Shown piece after piece: positions 53,821 through 62,383 of a stretch of 64,000 nt of DNA. Both the position numbers and the translations under genes were made by a program. The stretch lies in contig CBDHCD010000003.1 of NCBI GenBank assembly GCA_965260995.1, positions 868,001 to 932,000 on the forward strand, written 5' to 3'. This stretch comes from JBBROS01 sp965260995. GTDB lineage: Bacteria > Pseudomonadota > Alphaproteobacteria > Acetobacterales > Acetobacteraceae. A model generated the notes under the pieces. The model was not told where the DNA came from, did not search any database, and saw only the letters and a list, made by a program, of their open reading frames with translations. Each line of letters begins with the position of its first letter. Positions within the stretch are counted from its first letter, which is position 1.

Positions 53821-54867
53821 CTAGCTCGCGGACGGGTCGGCGGCAAGCGCGTGGCGGTTTCCGTCGGGGTCGCGGACGGCGTCGGTGTCCAGGTAATCGG
53901 GACCGATCGGCACCTTGCCGTGCCCGCCCGGGATGTCGAGCACGTAGGTCGGCCAGGCCAGGCCCGTGACCCGGCCGCGCAGCGCCGCCATCAGCCGCCG
54001 CCCCTCCTCGATCGGCACGTGGAACCGTGCCGTGCCTGGGGCCGGGTCGAGCTGGTGCAGGTAGTAGGGCTTGATCCGGGCGCGCAGCATAGCGCGGAAC
54101 AACGCTTCGAGCGCCGCCGCGCTGTCATTGACCCCGCGCAGCAGCACCGACTGCCCGAGCAGCGGCGTGCCCGCCGCCCCTATCCGGCTGAGTGCTGCCA
54201 GGGCCGCCGGCGTGAACTCACGCGCGTGGTTGGCGTGCACGACGAGCCAGGCCGGCGTTTCCACCGCCAGGCTCGCGGCCAGCGCCGGCGTGACCCGGGC
54301 CGGATCGGCGACGGGCACGCGGCTGTGCAGCCGCAGCAGCTCCACGTGCGGGATCGCCGCCAGCGCTCGCAGCAAGGTCCCGAGCCGCCGGGCCGAGAGC
54401 ATCAGCGGGTCGCCGCCGGTGAGGATGACCTCGCGAATGGCGGGCCGGGCGCGGACGTAGTCGAGCGCGGCCTCGATCTGCTCCGGCGAGAGCAGGCCGC
54501 CGCCCGGCCCCACGTGCTGGCGGCGGAAACAGAACCGGCAATACACCGGGCAGATCAGCAGCGGCTTGAGCAGCACCCGGTCGGGGTAACGGTGGACGAT
54601 GCCGGGCAGCGGCGACAAGGCATCGTCGCCGATCGGGTCGGGACGCTCGTGCGGCAAACTCAGCAACTCGCCGGGGTGCGGCACGAACTGCCGCGCGATC
54701 GGGTCGTCCGGCGCCTCGATCAACGCGCGCATCGCCGGCGTGATGGCGACGGCGTAGCGCGCGGCGACGGCGTCGAGCGCCGGGCGGTCCGCCGCGTCGG
54801 CGAGGCCGGCGGCGATCAGCGCGCCCGCGTCGCGTAGGGAACCCATGTCGCGGAGAGGCGTGGTCAC
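53821..54867 (-). CDS. epmB: Lysine 2,3-aminomutase-like radical SAM enzyme EpmB
   Basis: A 348-aa radical SAM protein. The iron-sulfur cluster motif CxxxCxxC is Cys106, Cys110, Cys113 in ICPVYCRFCFRRQHVG; the PLP lysine and substrate pattern includes REVILTGGDPLMLSARRLG and IKPYYLHQLDPAPGTARFHV. Being 36 bp upstream of efp, it should convert lysine to beta-lysine for modification of EF-P Lys33. GTG 54867 overlaps the serB stop (GTGA). The ligase EpmA that attaches beta-lysine is not in this window. Confidence 0.93.
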   Translation of the reverse strand: MTTPLRDMGSLRDAGALIAAGLADAADRPALDAVAARYAVAITPAMRALIEAPDDPIARQFVPHPGELLSLPHERPDPIGDDALSPLPGIVHRYPDRVLLKPLLICPVYCRFCFRRQHVGPGGGLLSPEQIEAALDYVRARPAIREVILTGGDPLMLSARRLGTLLRALAAIPHVELLRLHSRVPVADPARVTPALAASLAVETPAWLVVHANHAREFTPAALAALSRIGAAGTPLLGQSVLLRGVNDSAAALEALFRAMLRARIKPYYLHQLDPAPGTARFHVPIEEGRRLMAALRGRVTGLAWPTYVLDIPGGHGKVPIGPDYLDTDAVRDPDGNRHALAADPSAS

Positions 54868-55745
54868 GGGATGAACTCCTCTGCCGCGTAGCCCTGCAGG
54901 AACAGCAGCGCCCGCAGGTCGGCGTGGTCGATCCGCGCCCGCGTCTCGGCGGCGACGACCGGCTTCGCGTGGTAGGCGACGCCCAGCCCGGCGGCCCGGA
55001 TCATGTCGAGGTCGTTCGCGCCGTCGCCCACCGCCAGGCAGTCGTCCATGCCGAGGCCGTGCGCCGCCGCCAGTTCCCGCAGCGTCGCCAGCTTCGCGTC
55101 CCGGCCGAGGATCGGCTCGCCGACCCGGCCCAGCAGCACGCGGCCGTCGTCCAGCAGCGTGTTGGCGCGCTGCACGTCGAAGCCGCACAGCCCGGCGACC
55201 CGGCTGGTGAACCAGGTGAACCCGCCGCTGACCAGGGCCGCCACCGCGCCGTTCCCCCGCATCGTCGCGACCAGGGTGCGGGCCCCGGGGGTGAGGCGCA
55301 CCTCCCCCCAGGCCCGGTCCAGCGCGGCGAGCGGCAGGCCCTTCAACAAGCCAACCCGCTCGCGCAAGGCGGCGGGGAAGTCCAACTCGCCGTTCATGGC
55401 GCGGGCGGTGATGGCGGCGACGCGCTCGCCGACGCCGGCGAATGCCGCCAGTTCGTCCAGCGTCTCGCCGGTGACGATCGTGCTGTCCATATCGGCGATC
55501 AGCAGCCGCTTGCGCCGGTTCAGGGTCGGCAGCAGCACCGCATCGACCGGCGCGCCCTCCAACGCCGCGGCGAGCGCGTCCGCGTCCGGCGGGGCAGGGC
55601 AGGGGAGTTCGGCGGCTTCTCCCGGTGAAAGCACGCGCGCCGCGCCCGCCGCCGCCTTCGCGACGCGCGTCAGCAGGGCGGAGGTCAGCACTCCGGAGCC
55701 GTGCGGCGCGATCAGCACGAGGACGTGAGGCATGGCTTCGCTCAT
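54864..55745 (-). CDS. serB: Phosphoserine phosphatase SerB
   Basis: A 293-aa HAD phosphatase for the last step of serine synthesis. The catalytic motif is DMDST at 85-89 (RLLIADMDSTIVTGETLDEL), motif II ALVSGGFTWFTSRVA and motif III AVGDGANDLDMIRAAGLGVA. An N-terminal ACT-like region of about 75 residues (HVLVLIAPHGSGVLTSALLT) is present as in larger SerB forms. ATG 55745 fits; an in-frame ATG 12 bp further in is also possible. It is divergent from miaA and coupled to epmB. Confidence 0.93.
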   Translation of the reverse strand: MSEAMPHVLVLIAPHGSGVLTSALLTRVAKAAAGAARVLSPGEAAELPCPAPPDADALAAALEGAPVDAVLLPTLNRRKRLLIADMDSTIVTGETLDELAAFAGVGERVAAITARAMNGELDFPAALRERVGLLKGLPLAALDRAWGEVRLTPGARTLVATMRGNGAVAALVSGGFTWFTSRVAGLCGFDVQRANTLLDDGRVLLGRVGEPILGRDAKLATLRELAAAHGLGMDDCLAVGDGANDLDMIRAAGLGVAYHAKPVVAAETRARIDHADLRALLFLQGYAAEEFIP

Positions 55746-55815
55746 GGCACCGCTTGTGCGCCGCGCCGACCCGGCTGGCAACCGCCGCTTGCGCGTCTGG
55801 ATTGGCCTCGGCCTA

Positions 55816-56790
55816 ATGTTGAGTGTGCGAGAGAACGCTCTTCCCCCCGCGCTCATCGTCGCCGGACCGACCTGCAGCGGCAAGTCGGCCCTGGCCCTGG
55901 CCCTGGCCGGGCGGTTCGGCGGCACGGTGATCAACGCCGACTCCATGCAGGTCTATCGCGAGCTCCGCGTCGTCACCGCCCGGCCGACTCCCGAGGACGA
56001 GGCCCGCGCGCCGCACGCCCTCTACGGCATCCGCTCTGCGGCCGAGCCTGGCAGCGCGGCTTGGTGGCGCGGCGCGGCGCTGGACGCGATGCAACGGGCG
56101 CGGGCGGTCGGGCAGTTGCCGATCCTGTGCGGCGGCACCGGCCTTTACCTGTCGGCGCTGGTCCAGGGCCTCGCGCCGGTGCCGGAGCCGGGGGAGGCGG
56201 CGCGGTCGGAGGCGCGGGCCTTGCTGGCGGCCGAGGGACCGGAGGCGCTCCACGCCCGTCTCGCCGCCGTCGACCCGGCCACCGCCGTCCGGCTCCGCCC
56301 GAGCGACGGACAACGCCTCGCCCGCGCCTGGGAAATCTGGCGTGGCACCGGGCGCGGCCTGGCTGCTTGGCAGGCGACGGCCGGCGTTCCCGCGCCCTAC
56401 CATTTCCGCACGATCATGCTCGACCCGCCACGCCCGGCTTTGCGCGCCGCCGCCGCCCAGCGGTTCGCCGCCATGCTCGACCAGGGCGCGATCGCGGAAG
56501 TGGCGGCCTTGCTGGATCTGAGGCTCGACCCGGCGCTGCCCGCGATGCGCGCCCACGGGGTTCCGGAACTGGCCGCCTTCCTGCGCCACGAGGTCTCGTT
56601 GACCGAGGCCGCCCGGCTGGCGGTGCTGGCCACGGGGCGCTACACCAAGCGCCAAGCAACTTGGTTCCGACGCCGTCCGCCCGCGCCGAACGCGCCCGCG
56701 CATATGATCCATGCTCGATACGCAGGGCTAGAGCAATTTTCAGCAAGCGATTGGCTGTTTATAGAAAACTTCGTAATAGGGCCTCGCTGA
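55816..56790 (+). CDS. miaA: tRNA dimethylallyltransferase MiaA
   Basis: A 324-aa enzyme adding the dimethylallyl group to A37 of UNN-reading tRNAs. The P-loop GPTCSGKSALALALA is near residue 16, followed by NADSMQVYRELRVVTARPTPEDEARAPH, GGTGLYLSALVQGL, and the insert and return ALLDLRLDPALPAMRAHGVP. ATG 55816 is preferred; the upstream frame overlaps the serB 5' end. The stop is 26 bp before ilvB, so miaA leads the ilvBNC transcript or is co-transcribed with it. Confidence 0.94.
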   Translation: MLSVRENALPPALIVAGPTCSGKSALALALAGRFGGTVINADSMQVYRELRVVTARPTPEDEARAPHALYGIRSAAEPGSAAWWRGAALDAMQRARAVGQLPILCGGTGLYLSALVQGLAPVPEPGEAARSEARALLAAEGPEALHARLAAVDPATAVRLRPSDGQRLARAWEIWRGTGRGLAAWQATAGVPAPYHFRTIMLDPPRPALRAAAAQRFAAMLDQGAIAEVAALLDLRLDPALPAMRAHGVPELAAFLRHEVSLTEAARLAVLATGRYTKRQATWFRRRPPAPNAPAHMIHARYAGLEQFSASDWLFIENFVIGPR

Positions 56791-56816
56791 CGAGCCAGGA
56801 CTTAGGAGAACCACCG

Positions 56817-58595
56817 ATGACCGCCGCTACGACCCAGACCGGAGCCGAGGTGCTGCTGCGCGCGTTGCGCGAGCAGGGCGTTGACGTGATCTTCGGCTAT
56901 CCCGGCGGCGCCGTGCTGCCGATCTACGACGCCCTGTTCCAGCAGAACAGCATCCGCCACATCCTGGTGCGCCACGAGCAGGCGGCGGTCCACGCGGCGG
57001 AAGGCTACGCCCGCAGCACCGGGCGGGTCGGCTGCGTGCTGGTGACGAGCGGGCCGGGGGCGACCAACGCCGTGACCGGGCTGGTGGACGCGCTGATGGA
57101 CAGCATCCCGCTCGTCTGCCTGACCGGGCAGGTGCCGACCCACCTGATCGGCAACGACGCGTTCCAAGAAGCGGACACCACCGGCATCACGCGCCCCGCG
57201 ACCAAGCACAACTACCTCGTCAAGCGCGGCGAGGACTTGGCGCGCGTCGTCCACGAGGCGTTCTACGTCGCTCGCAGCGGCCGGCCCGGCCCGGTGGTGA
57301 TCGACCTGCCGAAGGACATCCTGATCGGTCGCGCCACCTACGCCCCCCCGGCCACCGAGCCGCACCGCAGCTACCGCCCCGTCACTCAGCCCGATCCGGC
57401 GCAGATCAAGAAAGCCGTCGCGCTGCTGCGCGGGGCCAGGCGGCCGGTGATCTACTCGGGCGGTGGCGTCATCAACTCCGGCGACGCGGCCAGCGCCGCC
57501 CTGGTCGAGTTCGTCCGCACGACGGGGATGCCCTGCACCAGCACGCTGATGGGCCTGGGCGCTTACCCGTCCAACGACCCGCAGTTCCTCGGCATGCTGG
57601 GGATGCACGGCACGTTCGAGGCCAACATGGTCATGCACGGCTGCGACGTGATGTTCAACATCGGCGCCCGGTTCGACGACCGCGTGACGGGCCGGCTGAA
57701 CGCGTTCAGCCCCGGCAGCCAGAAGATCCACGCCGACATCGACCCCAGCAGCATCAACAAGAACGTGGCCGTCGACGTGCCCGTGGTCGGTGACGCCGCG
57801 GCGGTGCTGCGGGCGATGTTGGCGGAGTGGAAGCAGGCGGGCGGCCAGGACCGGGCGGCGCTCGCCGACTGGTGGCGCCAGATCGAGGCCTGGCGCGGGA
57901 CCGACAGCCTGCGCTTCACGCAGACGCGGGAGAAGGGCGGCATCATCAAGCCGCAATACGCGATCCAGCGGCTCTACGAGATGACCCGCGCCACTGGCCG
58001 CGACACTTATGTTAGCACCGAGGTGGGGCAGCACCAGATGTGGGCGGCGCAGCACTACCGCTTCGACAAGCCGAACCGCTGGATGACCTCGGGCGGGCTG
58101 GGGACGATGGGCTACGGCCTGCCGGCGGCGATGGGGGTGCAGGTGGCGCACCCGGACGCGCTGGTGGTGGACATCGCCGGGGAGGCCAGCATCCTGATGA
58201 ACATCCAGGAGATGGGCACGCTGGCGCAGTACCGGTTGCCGGTGAAGGTGTTCATCCTCAACAACCGCTACATGGGCATGGTGCGGCAGTGGCAGGAGCT
58301 GCTGCACGGCGGGCGCTATTCCGAGAGCTACTCCGACGCCTTGCCGGATTTCGTGAAGCTAGCGGACGCATTCCAGGCCGTCGGGCTGCGGGCCACCAGC
58401 GTTGATCAACTGGACGGAGTGATCGAGGAGATGCTGGCCACGCCCCGCCCGGTGATCGCCGACATCTGCGTCGACGAGAAGGAGAACTGCTTCCCGATGA
58501 TCCCGTCGGGGGCGGCCCACAACGAGATGATCCTCGGCCCCGAGCATCAGGGCCGCACCGCCGGCATCACCAACGAGGGGATGATGCTTGTCTGA
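56817..58595 (+). CDS. ilvB: Acetolactate synthase large subunit
   Basis: A 592-aa ThDP enzyme that condenses pyruvate in branched-chain amino acid synthesis. The catalytic Glu is Glu54 (VRHEQAAVHAAEGYA). FAD/ThDP regions: SGPGATNAVTGLVDALMDSI, RFDDRVTGRL and the ThDP motif VDIAGEASILMNIQEMGTLA then NNRYMGMVRQWQ. The motif reads GEA where many relatives have GDG/GDA. A good aggaga ribosome-binding site precedes ATG 56817. The small subunit overlaps by 8 bp. Confidence 0.96.
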   Translation: MTAATTQTGAEVLLRALREQGVDVIFGYPGGAVLPIYDALFQQNSIRHILVRHEQAAVHAAEGYARSTGRVGCVLVTSGPGATNAVTGLVDALMDSIPLVCLTGQVPTHLIGNDAFQEADTTGITRPATKHNYLVKRGEDLARVVHEAFYVARSGRPGPVVIDLPKDILIGRATYAPPATEPHRSYRPVTQPDPAQIKKAVALLRGARRPVIYSGGGVINSGDAASAALVEFVRTTGMPCTSTLMGLGAYPSNDPQFLGMLGMHGTFEANMVMHGCDVMFNIGARFDDRVTGRLNAFSPGSQKIHADIDPSSINKNVAVDVPVVGDAAAVLRAMLAEWKQAGGQDRAALADWWRQIEAWRGTDSLRFTQTREKGGIIKPQYAIQRLYEMTRATGRDTYVSTEVGQHQMWAAQHYRFDKPNRWMTSGGLGTMGYGLPAAMGVQVAHPDALVVDIAGEASILMNIQEMGTLAQYRLPVKVFILNNRYMGMVRQWQELLHGGRYSESYSDALPDFVKLADAFQAVGLRATSVDQLDGVIEEMLATPRPVIADICVDEKENCFPMIPSGAAHNEMILGPEHQGRTAGITNEGMMLV

Positions 58596-59097
58596 CCTGC
58601 CGCAGCGCTCGGCCACGATTTCGGTGCTGGTGGAGAACGAGGCCGGGGTGCTGGCCCGCGTCATCGGGCTGTTCTCCGGCCGCGGCTACAACATCGACAG
58701 CCTCACCGTCGCCCCCGTGGACGAGACGGGCGCGCGCAGCCGCATCAACGTGGTCACTTCAGGCACCGAGATGGTCATCGAGCAGATCAAGGCCCAGCTC
58801 GACCGTTTGGTGCCCGTTCACCGCCTGTCCGACCTCAGCCAGGACGGCCCCCACCTCGCGCGGGAGTTGGCGATGATCAAGGTGGTCGGCGCCGGCGCGC
58901 AGCGGGCCGAGGCGCTGCGCCTCGCCGACGCCTTCCGCGCCCGCGTGATCGACGCCACCACCGAGAGCTTCGTCTTCGAGCTGACTGGCGGCACCGACAA
59001 GCTCGACGCATTCATCGCGCTGATGCGGCCGCTCGGCTTGCAGGAAGTCAGCCGAACCGGCATCGCCGCCATCGCGCGCGGCACCCGTCTGCTGTAA
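58588..59097 (+). CDS. ilvN: Acetolactate synthase small (regulatory) subunit
   Basis: A 169-aa ACT-domain subunit giving valine feedback control and activating the large subunit. The N-terminal ACT domain has ISVLVENEAGVLARVIGLFS, GRGYNIDSLTVAPVDE and RINVVTSG; later FVFELTGGTDKLDAFI. It uses TTG 58588, overlapping ilvB by 8 bp, with a gaggggatgatg ribosome-binding region. The N-terminal MSDLPQRSATISVLVENE agrees with the family start. Confidence 0.94.
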   Translation: MSDLPQRSATISVLVENEAGVLARVIGLFSGRGYNIDSLTVAPVDETGARSRINVVTSGTEMVIEQIKAQLDRLVPVHRLSDLSQDGPHLARELAMIKVVGAGAQRAEALRLADAFRARVIDATTESFVFELTGGTDKLDAFIALMRPLGLQEVSRTGIAAIARGTRLL

Positions 59098-59148
59098 CAG
59101 GCCCCCGTTCCATCCGTCTCAGTCCACAACACGAAGGACCATTGCCCG

Positions 59149-60168
59149 ATGCGCGTGTACTACGACCGCGACGCCGACGTGAACCTGATCAAGGCAAAGA
59201 AGGTCGCGATCATCGGCTACGGCAGCCAGGGCCATGCCCACGCCAACAACCTTAAAGACAGCGGTCTCGCCGACCTCGTCGTCGGCCTCCGCCCCGGCTC
59301 CGCGGGCGTCGCCAAAGCCGAGACCGCCGGCCTCAAGGTCATGGACCCGGCCGACGCCGCCCAGTGGGCCGACGTCATCATGGTCCTCACGCCCGATGAA
59401 GGGCAGGGCGACCTATACCGCGACAAGCTCGGCCCCAACATGAGGCAAGGCGCGGCCCTCGCTTTCGCCCACGGCCTCAACGTGCATTTCAACCTGCTCG
59501 ATCCGCGCCCCGACATCGACGTGTTCATGATCGCGCCCAAGGGGCCCGGCCACACGGTGCGCAGCGAGTATCAGCGCGGCGGCGGCGTCCCCTGCCTCGT
59601 CGCGGTGGCGCAGAACCCGAGCGGCAACGCGCTCGAGATCGCGCTCAGCTACGCCAGCGCCATCGGCGGCGGCCGGGCCGGCGTCATCGAGACGACGTTC
59701 AAGGAGGAATGCGAGACCGACCTGTTCGGCGAGCAGGTGGTGCTGTGCGGCGGCCTCGTGGAGTTGATCAAGGGCGGCTATGAGACGTTGGTCGAGGCGG
59801 GCTACGCGCCGGAGATGGCGTATTTCGAGTGCCTGCACGAGGTGAAGCTGATTGTGGACCTGATCTACGAGGGCGGCATCGCCAACATGAACTACTCGAT
59901 CAGCAACACGGCCGAGTACGGCGAGTACGTGAGCGGCCCGCGCATCATCACCGAGGAAACGAAGGCGGAGATGCGCCGGGTGCTGGCCGACATCCAGAGC
60001 GGGCGGTTCGCGCGGGACTGGATGCTGGAGAACCGGGTCAACCAGTCCAGCTTCAAGGCGACCCGGCGGCGGATGAACGAGCATCCCATCGAGCAGGTGG
60101 GCGAGCGGCTGCGGGCGATGATGCCTTGGATCGCGCAGAACCGGCTGGTGGACAAGGCGAAGAACTGA
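59149..60168 (+). CDS. ilvC: Ketol-acid reductoisomerase (class I)
   Basis: A 339-aa NADPH enzyme, the second step of valine and isoleucine synthesis. The nucleotide motif is AIIGYGSQGHAHANNLKDSG, the specificity loop GLRPGSAGVAKAE, and the conserved Mg-binding stretch PKGPGHTVRSEYQRG and ETTFKEECETDLFGEQVVLC. The late SNTAEYGEYVSGPRII is diagnostic. Short form length is typical. It completes the miaA-ilvB-ilvN-ilvC run, 51 bp after ilvN. Confidence 0.97.
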   Translation: MRVYYDRDADVNLIKAKKVAIIGYGSQGHAHANNLKDSGLADLVVGLRPGSAGVAKAETAGLKVMDPADAAQWADVIMVLTPDEGQGDLYRDKLGPNMRQGAALAFAHGLNVHFNLLDPRPDIDVFMIAPKGPGHTVRSEYQRGGGVPCLVAVAQNPSGNALEIALSYASAIGGGRAGVIETTFKEECETDLFGEQVVLCGGLVELIKGGYETLVEAGYAPEMAYFECLHEVKLIVDLIYEGGIANMNYSISNTAEYGEYVSGPRIITEETKAEMRRVLADIQSGRFARDWMLENRVNQSSFKATRRRMNEHPIEQVGERLRAMMPWIAQNRLVDKAKN

Positions 60169-60218
60169 ACCCGGCCTTGCCGCGTTCGGCATGGCAGCAG
60201 AACGAGGAGACCGCATCC

Positions 60219-60446
60219 ATGCCGAACACGCGCCTGATCCGCCCGGCATTGGCCTTGGCATTGCTGGCGCTCGGGAGTTGCGCCGCGGCGCCGCCCCCGG
60301 AGGCGCCGTTGCAGCCGGGCCAGGCGTATTACAGCCAGCGATGTCAAGCCGGGTTCTACCAGTGCAACCTGCCGACCTACGCGGCGGTCGGCTCGCAGTG
60401 CTCCTGCCCCGGCCTTGGGGCGCCGAGCTACGGCGTGGTGCGGTAG
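60219..60446 (+). CDS. Small Cys-containing lipoprotein (75 aa)
   Basis: A 75-aa predicted lipoprotein: signal RPALALALLALGSC with the lipobox LGSC places the lipidated Cys at residue 21. The mature part has four more cysteines (SQRCQAGFYQCNLPTYAAVG and SQCSCPGLGAPSYGVV), suggesting two disulfides in the periplasm. A gaggaga ribosome-binding site precedes ATG 60219. It follows ilvC by 50 bp and may ride on that transcript. The function is unknown. Confidence 0.8.
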   Translation: MPNTRLIRPALALALLALGSCAAAPPPEAPLQPGQAYYSQRCQAGFYQCNLPTYAAVGSQCSCPGLGAPSYGVVR

Positions 60447-60453
60447 CGGCCGG

Positions 60454-61296
60454 TCAGGCGAGCTTGCCCCTGAAGTATGATGCCAGGCGGTTGTAAGGGC
60501 CTGGCGGCTTCAGGTTGATGAAGTGGACGAAGGACGGGCTGAGCCGGTCCCAGCCGCCGACCGGGTTGGGGACGCCGGCGATGCTGCGCTTGGGCTTGCG
60601 CAGCAGGGTGTGGCCGCGGGCGGGGTCGAGCGTCATCCAGAAGGCGCGCCAGGTCGAGACCATCCAGGAGTTCTCGCCGATCTTGCCGCCGCAGCTTTCC
60701 AGGCCGTTGAGGCCCATCCAGAGGCCGATGTAGATCTCGTCGGTCTGGGCCGGCTGGCCGCGGTGCAGGCCGACGCCGAGTACGTCGCGGCGGCGGAGGA
60801 AGTAGTCGTTGAGGCCGGCGAAGAACGTGGCGGCCTCGGGGCTGTCGTCGAAGCAGAAGACGCCGGAGTTCATCTGCACCAGGTAGGGCGCGCCTTCCTG
60901 CTCGATGAGTTGGGCGATGTCGGCGCCTTTCCAGTGGCCGCTGGTGCGGCGGTCGCCGGTGATGGCGAAGACGTAGGGCCGGGTCATGTCCCAATATCTG
61001 TCGATGTCGCGCTTGACGAGGAGGCAGTCGGCGTCGACGAACATCGCCCGTTGGTAAGGGGACGTTGGGAACAGCCTGATCTTGTTCATGAAACCGGGGT
61101 AGAGCGGGTCGTCTCGCAGCACTGCGTAGTCGTCGAAGTAGCGGCTGTCGGCTCCGCTCAGTTCGGCGTTCTCGTCGTGGACGAGGCAGATGCGGCGGGC
61201 GCCGTCCATGACGCGGATGGAGGCGGCGAGGTTGCGCGCCATGTCGATGTACTTGGCCGGCCCGGTGGCCAGCAGGAGGTAGCCTTCACCCGGCAT
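60454..61296 (-). CDS. Glycosyltransferase, GT-A fold (GT8-like)
   Basis: A 280-aa protein with the beginning GYLLLATGPAKYIDMARNLA and ICLVHDENAEL, the DxD metal/nucleotide-sugar motif in MFVDADCLLVKRDIDRYWD (Asp88/Asp90), and later QMNSGVFCFDD and PAQTDEIYIGLWMGLNGLE, the pattern of glycogenin/GT8-like galactosyltransferases. The acceptor is unknown; surface polysaccharide or glycolipid is likely. Its 3' end is 7 bp from the convergent lipoprotein gene. Upstream begins an AT-rich island. Confidence 0.82.
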   Translation of the reverse strand: MPGEGYLLLATGPAKYIDMARNLAASIRVMDGARRICLVHDENAELSGADSRYFDDYAVLRDDPLYPGFMNKIRLFPTSPYQRAMFVDADCLLVKRDIDRYWDMTRPYVFAITGDRRTSGHWKGADIAQLIEQEGAPYLVQMNSGVFCFDDSPEAATFFAGLNDYFLRRRDVLGVGLHRGQPAQTDEIYIGLWMGLNGLESCGGKIGENSWMVSTWRAFWMTLDPARGHTLLRKPKRSIAGVPNPVGGWDRLSPSFVHFINLKPPGPYNRLASYFRGKLA

Positions 61297-61368
61297 AGAA
61301 GCGCATCCTTCCTTCTGTTAGGTTTAAGTTTTGATAACTGCTTTGCGACATAACTTCATAAACATTCG

Positions 61369-62188
61369 TTAATACAAAATATAACTTCCTGGGCAGGGAT
61401 TTGTAATAATTTGCTCGATAAGGTCAACTTTCCAAACGATACCGAGCTGAGCTTCATCCAGTTCACCAATGTACCTTCTAGAGTAGACACCTAACATCTG
61501 ATTGGCGGTTCGACCAAACGCAGTACCGCCATTGTTAGCCTTATAGCCGTGTATAGATCTTTGGATGACTGGTGCGCCTGACATACCTTCTCTGGTAGCA
61601 GTGTCAATTAAAAATGACGGCATATTGTTTACATCGTATTGAAACTCAGTAGCGATAGATGCTCTTTTCCAAACTGGGAAAATGCCTGTTTTCATAATTC
61701 CTAAGGGAAACCCAAGTACAAAAAGCTTTCGAACCTACACCCGAAAACATATCAGTAACGTGAGATGCCTCATTAATACAAGCTATACGTTCAGATAAAT
61801 CGACATTATTTGGTTTGTAAGAAATACTTTTTAAACAATCTGTGATGTTGTAGATAGTTAAATTAGCTTTCTGGCCATATTCCTTGCTCTGCAACCAAAG
61901 AGGCTGATCATTCTCGTCGTAAATAGGTATAGCCAGTGTGAAGTTATTATTTATATCTACAATACTTGATGCCGTAACTTTTATCGCATCAGGAACCGCT
62001 AGTTCAGGGTGCTTCGGTTTGCCTGAGAACAGATTTCGACCGCTAAAAACGTGCCAGTTGGATATTAAGTAAACCATGTTGTTACGTTTCCAAAAAAATC
62101 CTGTGGCACTGCCTATGTAATGTGTATTGCAAACCATCGTCAATGGGCATGCACAAACCGAGTATGGATCTACCAGCACATATCGCAT
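61369..62188 (-). pseudogene. Trypsin-like serine protease, frameshifted
   Basis: Two overlapping frames make one protein of the S1/trypsin-2 type. The first (62188 to about 61725) starts MRYVLVDPYSVCACPLTMVC and has the catalytic His46 in VYLISNWHVFSGRN. The second (to 61369) continues FVLGFPLGIMKTGIFPVWKR after removal of one base and holds the catalytic Ser in REGMSGAPVIQRS. The break lies at an A5 run (61720-61724), so a single-base insertion, or a sequencing error, separates them. The whole stretch is strikingly AT-rich compared with the genome and looks acquired. If the frameshift is an error, the gene is intact. Confidence 0.75.
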
Positions 62189-62383
62189 ACTACGTCACTC
62201 GTTATGCTAAAATTTCGTTGTTAAGATGACATTGTTGTGCAAGGGCAAAGCCAAGTCAACCATCCGCAAACGCATTTATCTTCAGACCTCCTCAGGGGCT
62301 GGAGAGCGCCCCCCAAGTTCAACTGGCTGAGCTAAGCGTGTGCAGTCGAATAGCACGACCGCGGTGGCATGGTGTTCTACTAA

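Noticed and set aside
55701..58595. A 964-aa frame fusing an N-terminal region to acetolactate synthase
   Set aside because: The N-terminal 370 residues are the shadow of miaA in another frame. ATG 56817 has a ribosome-binding site and the family N-terminus.
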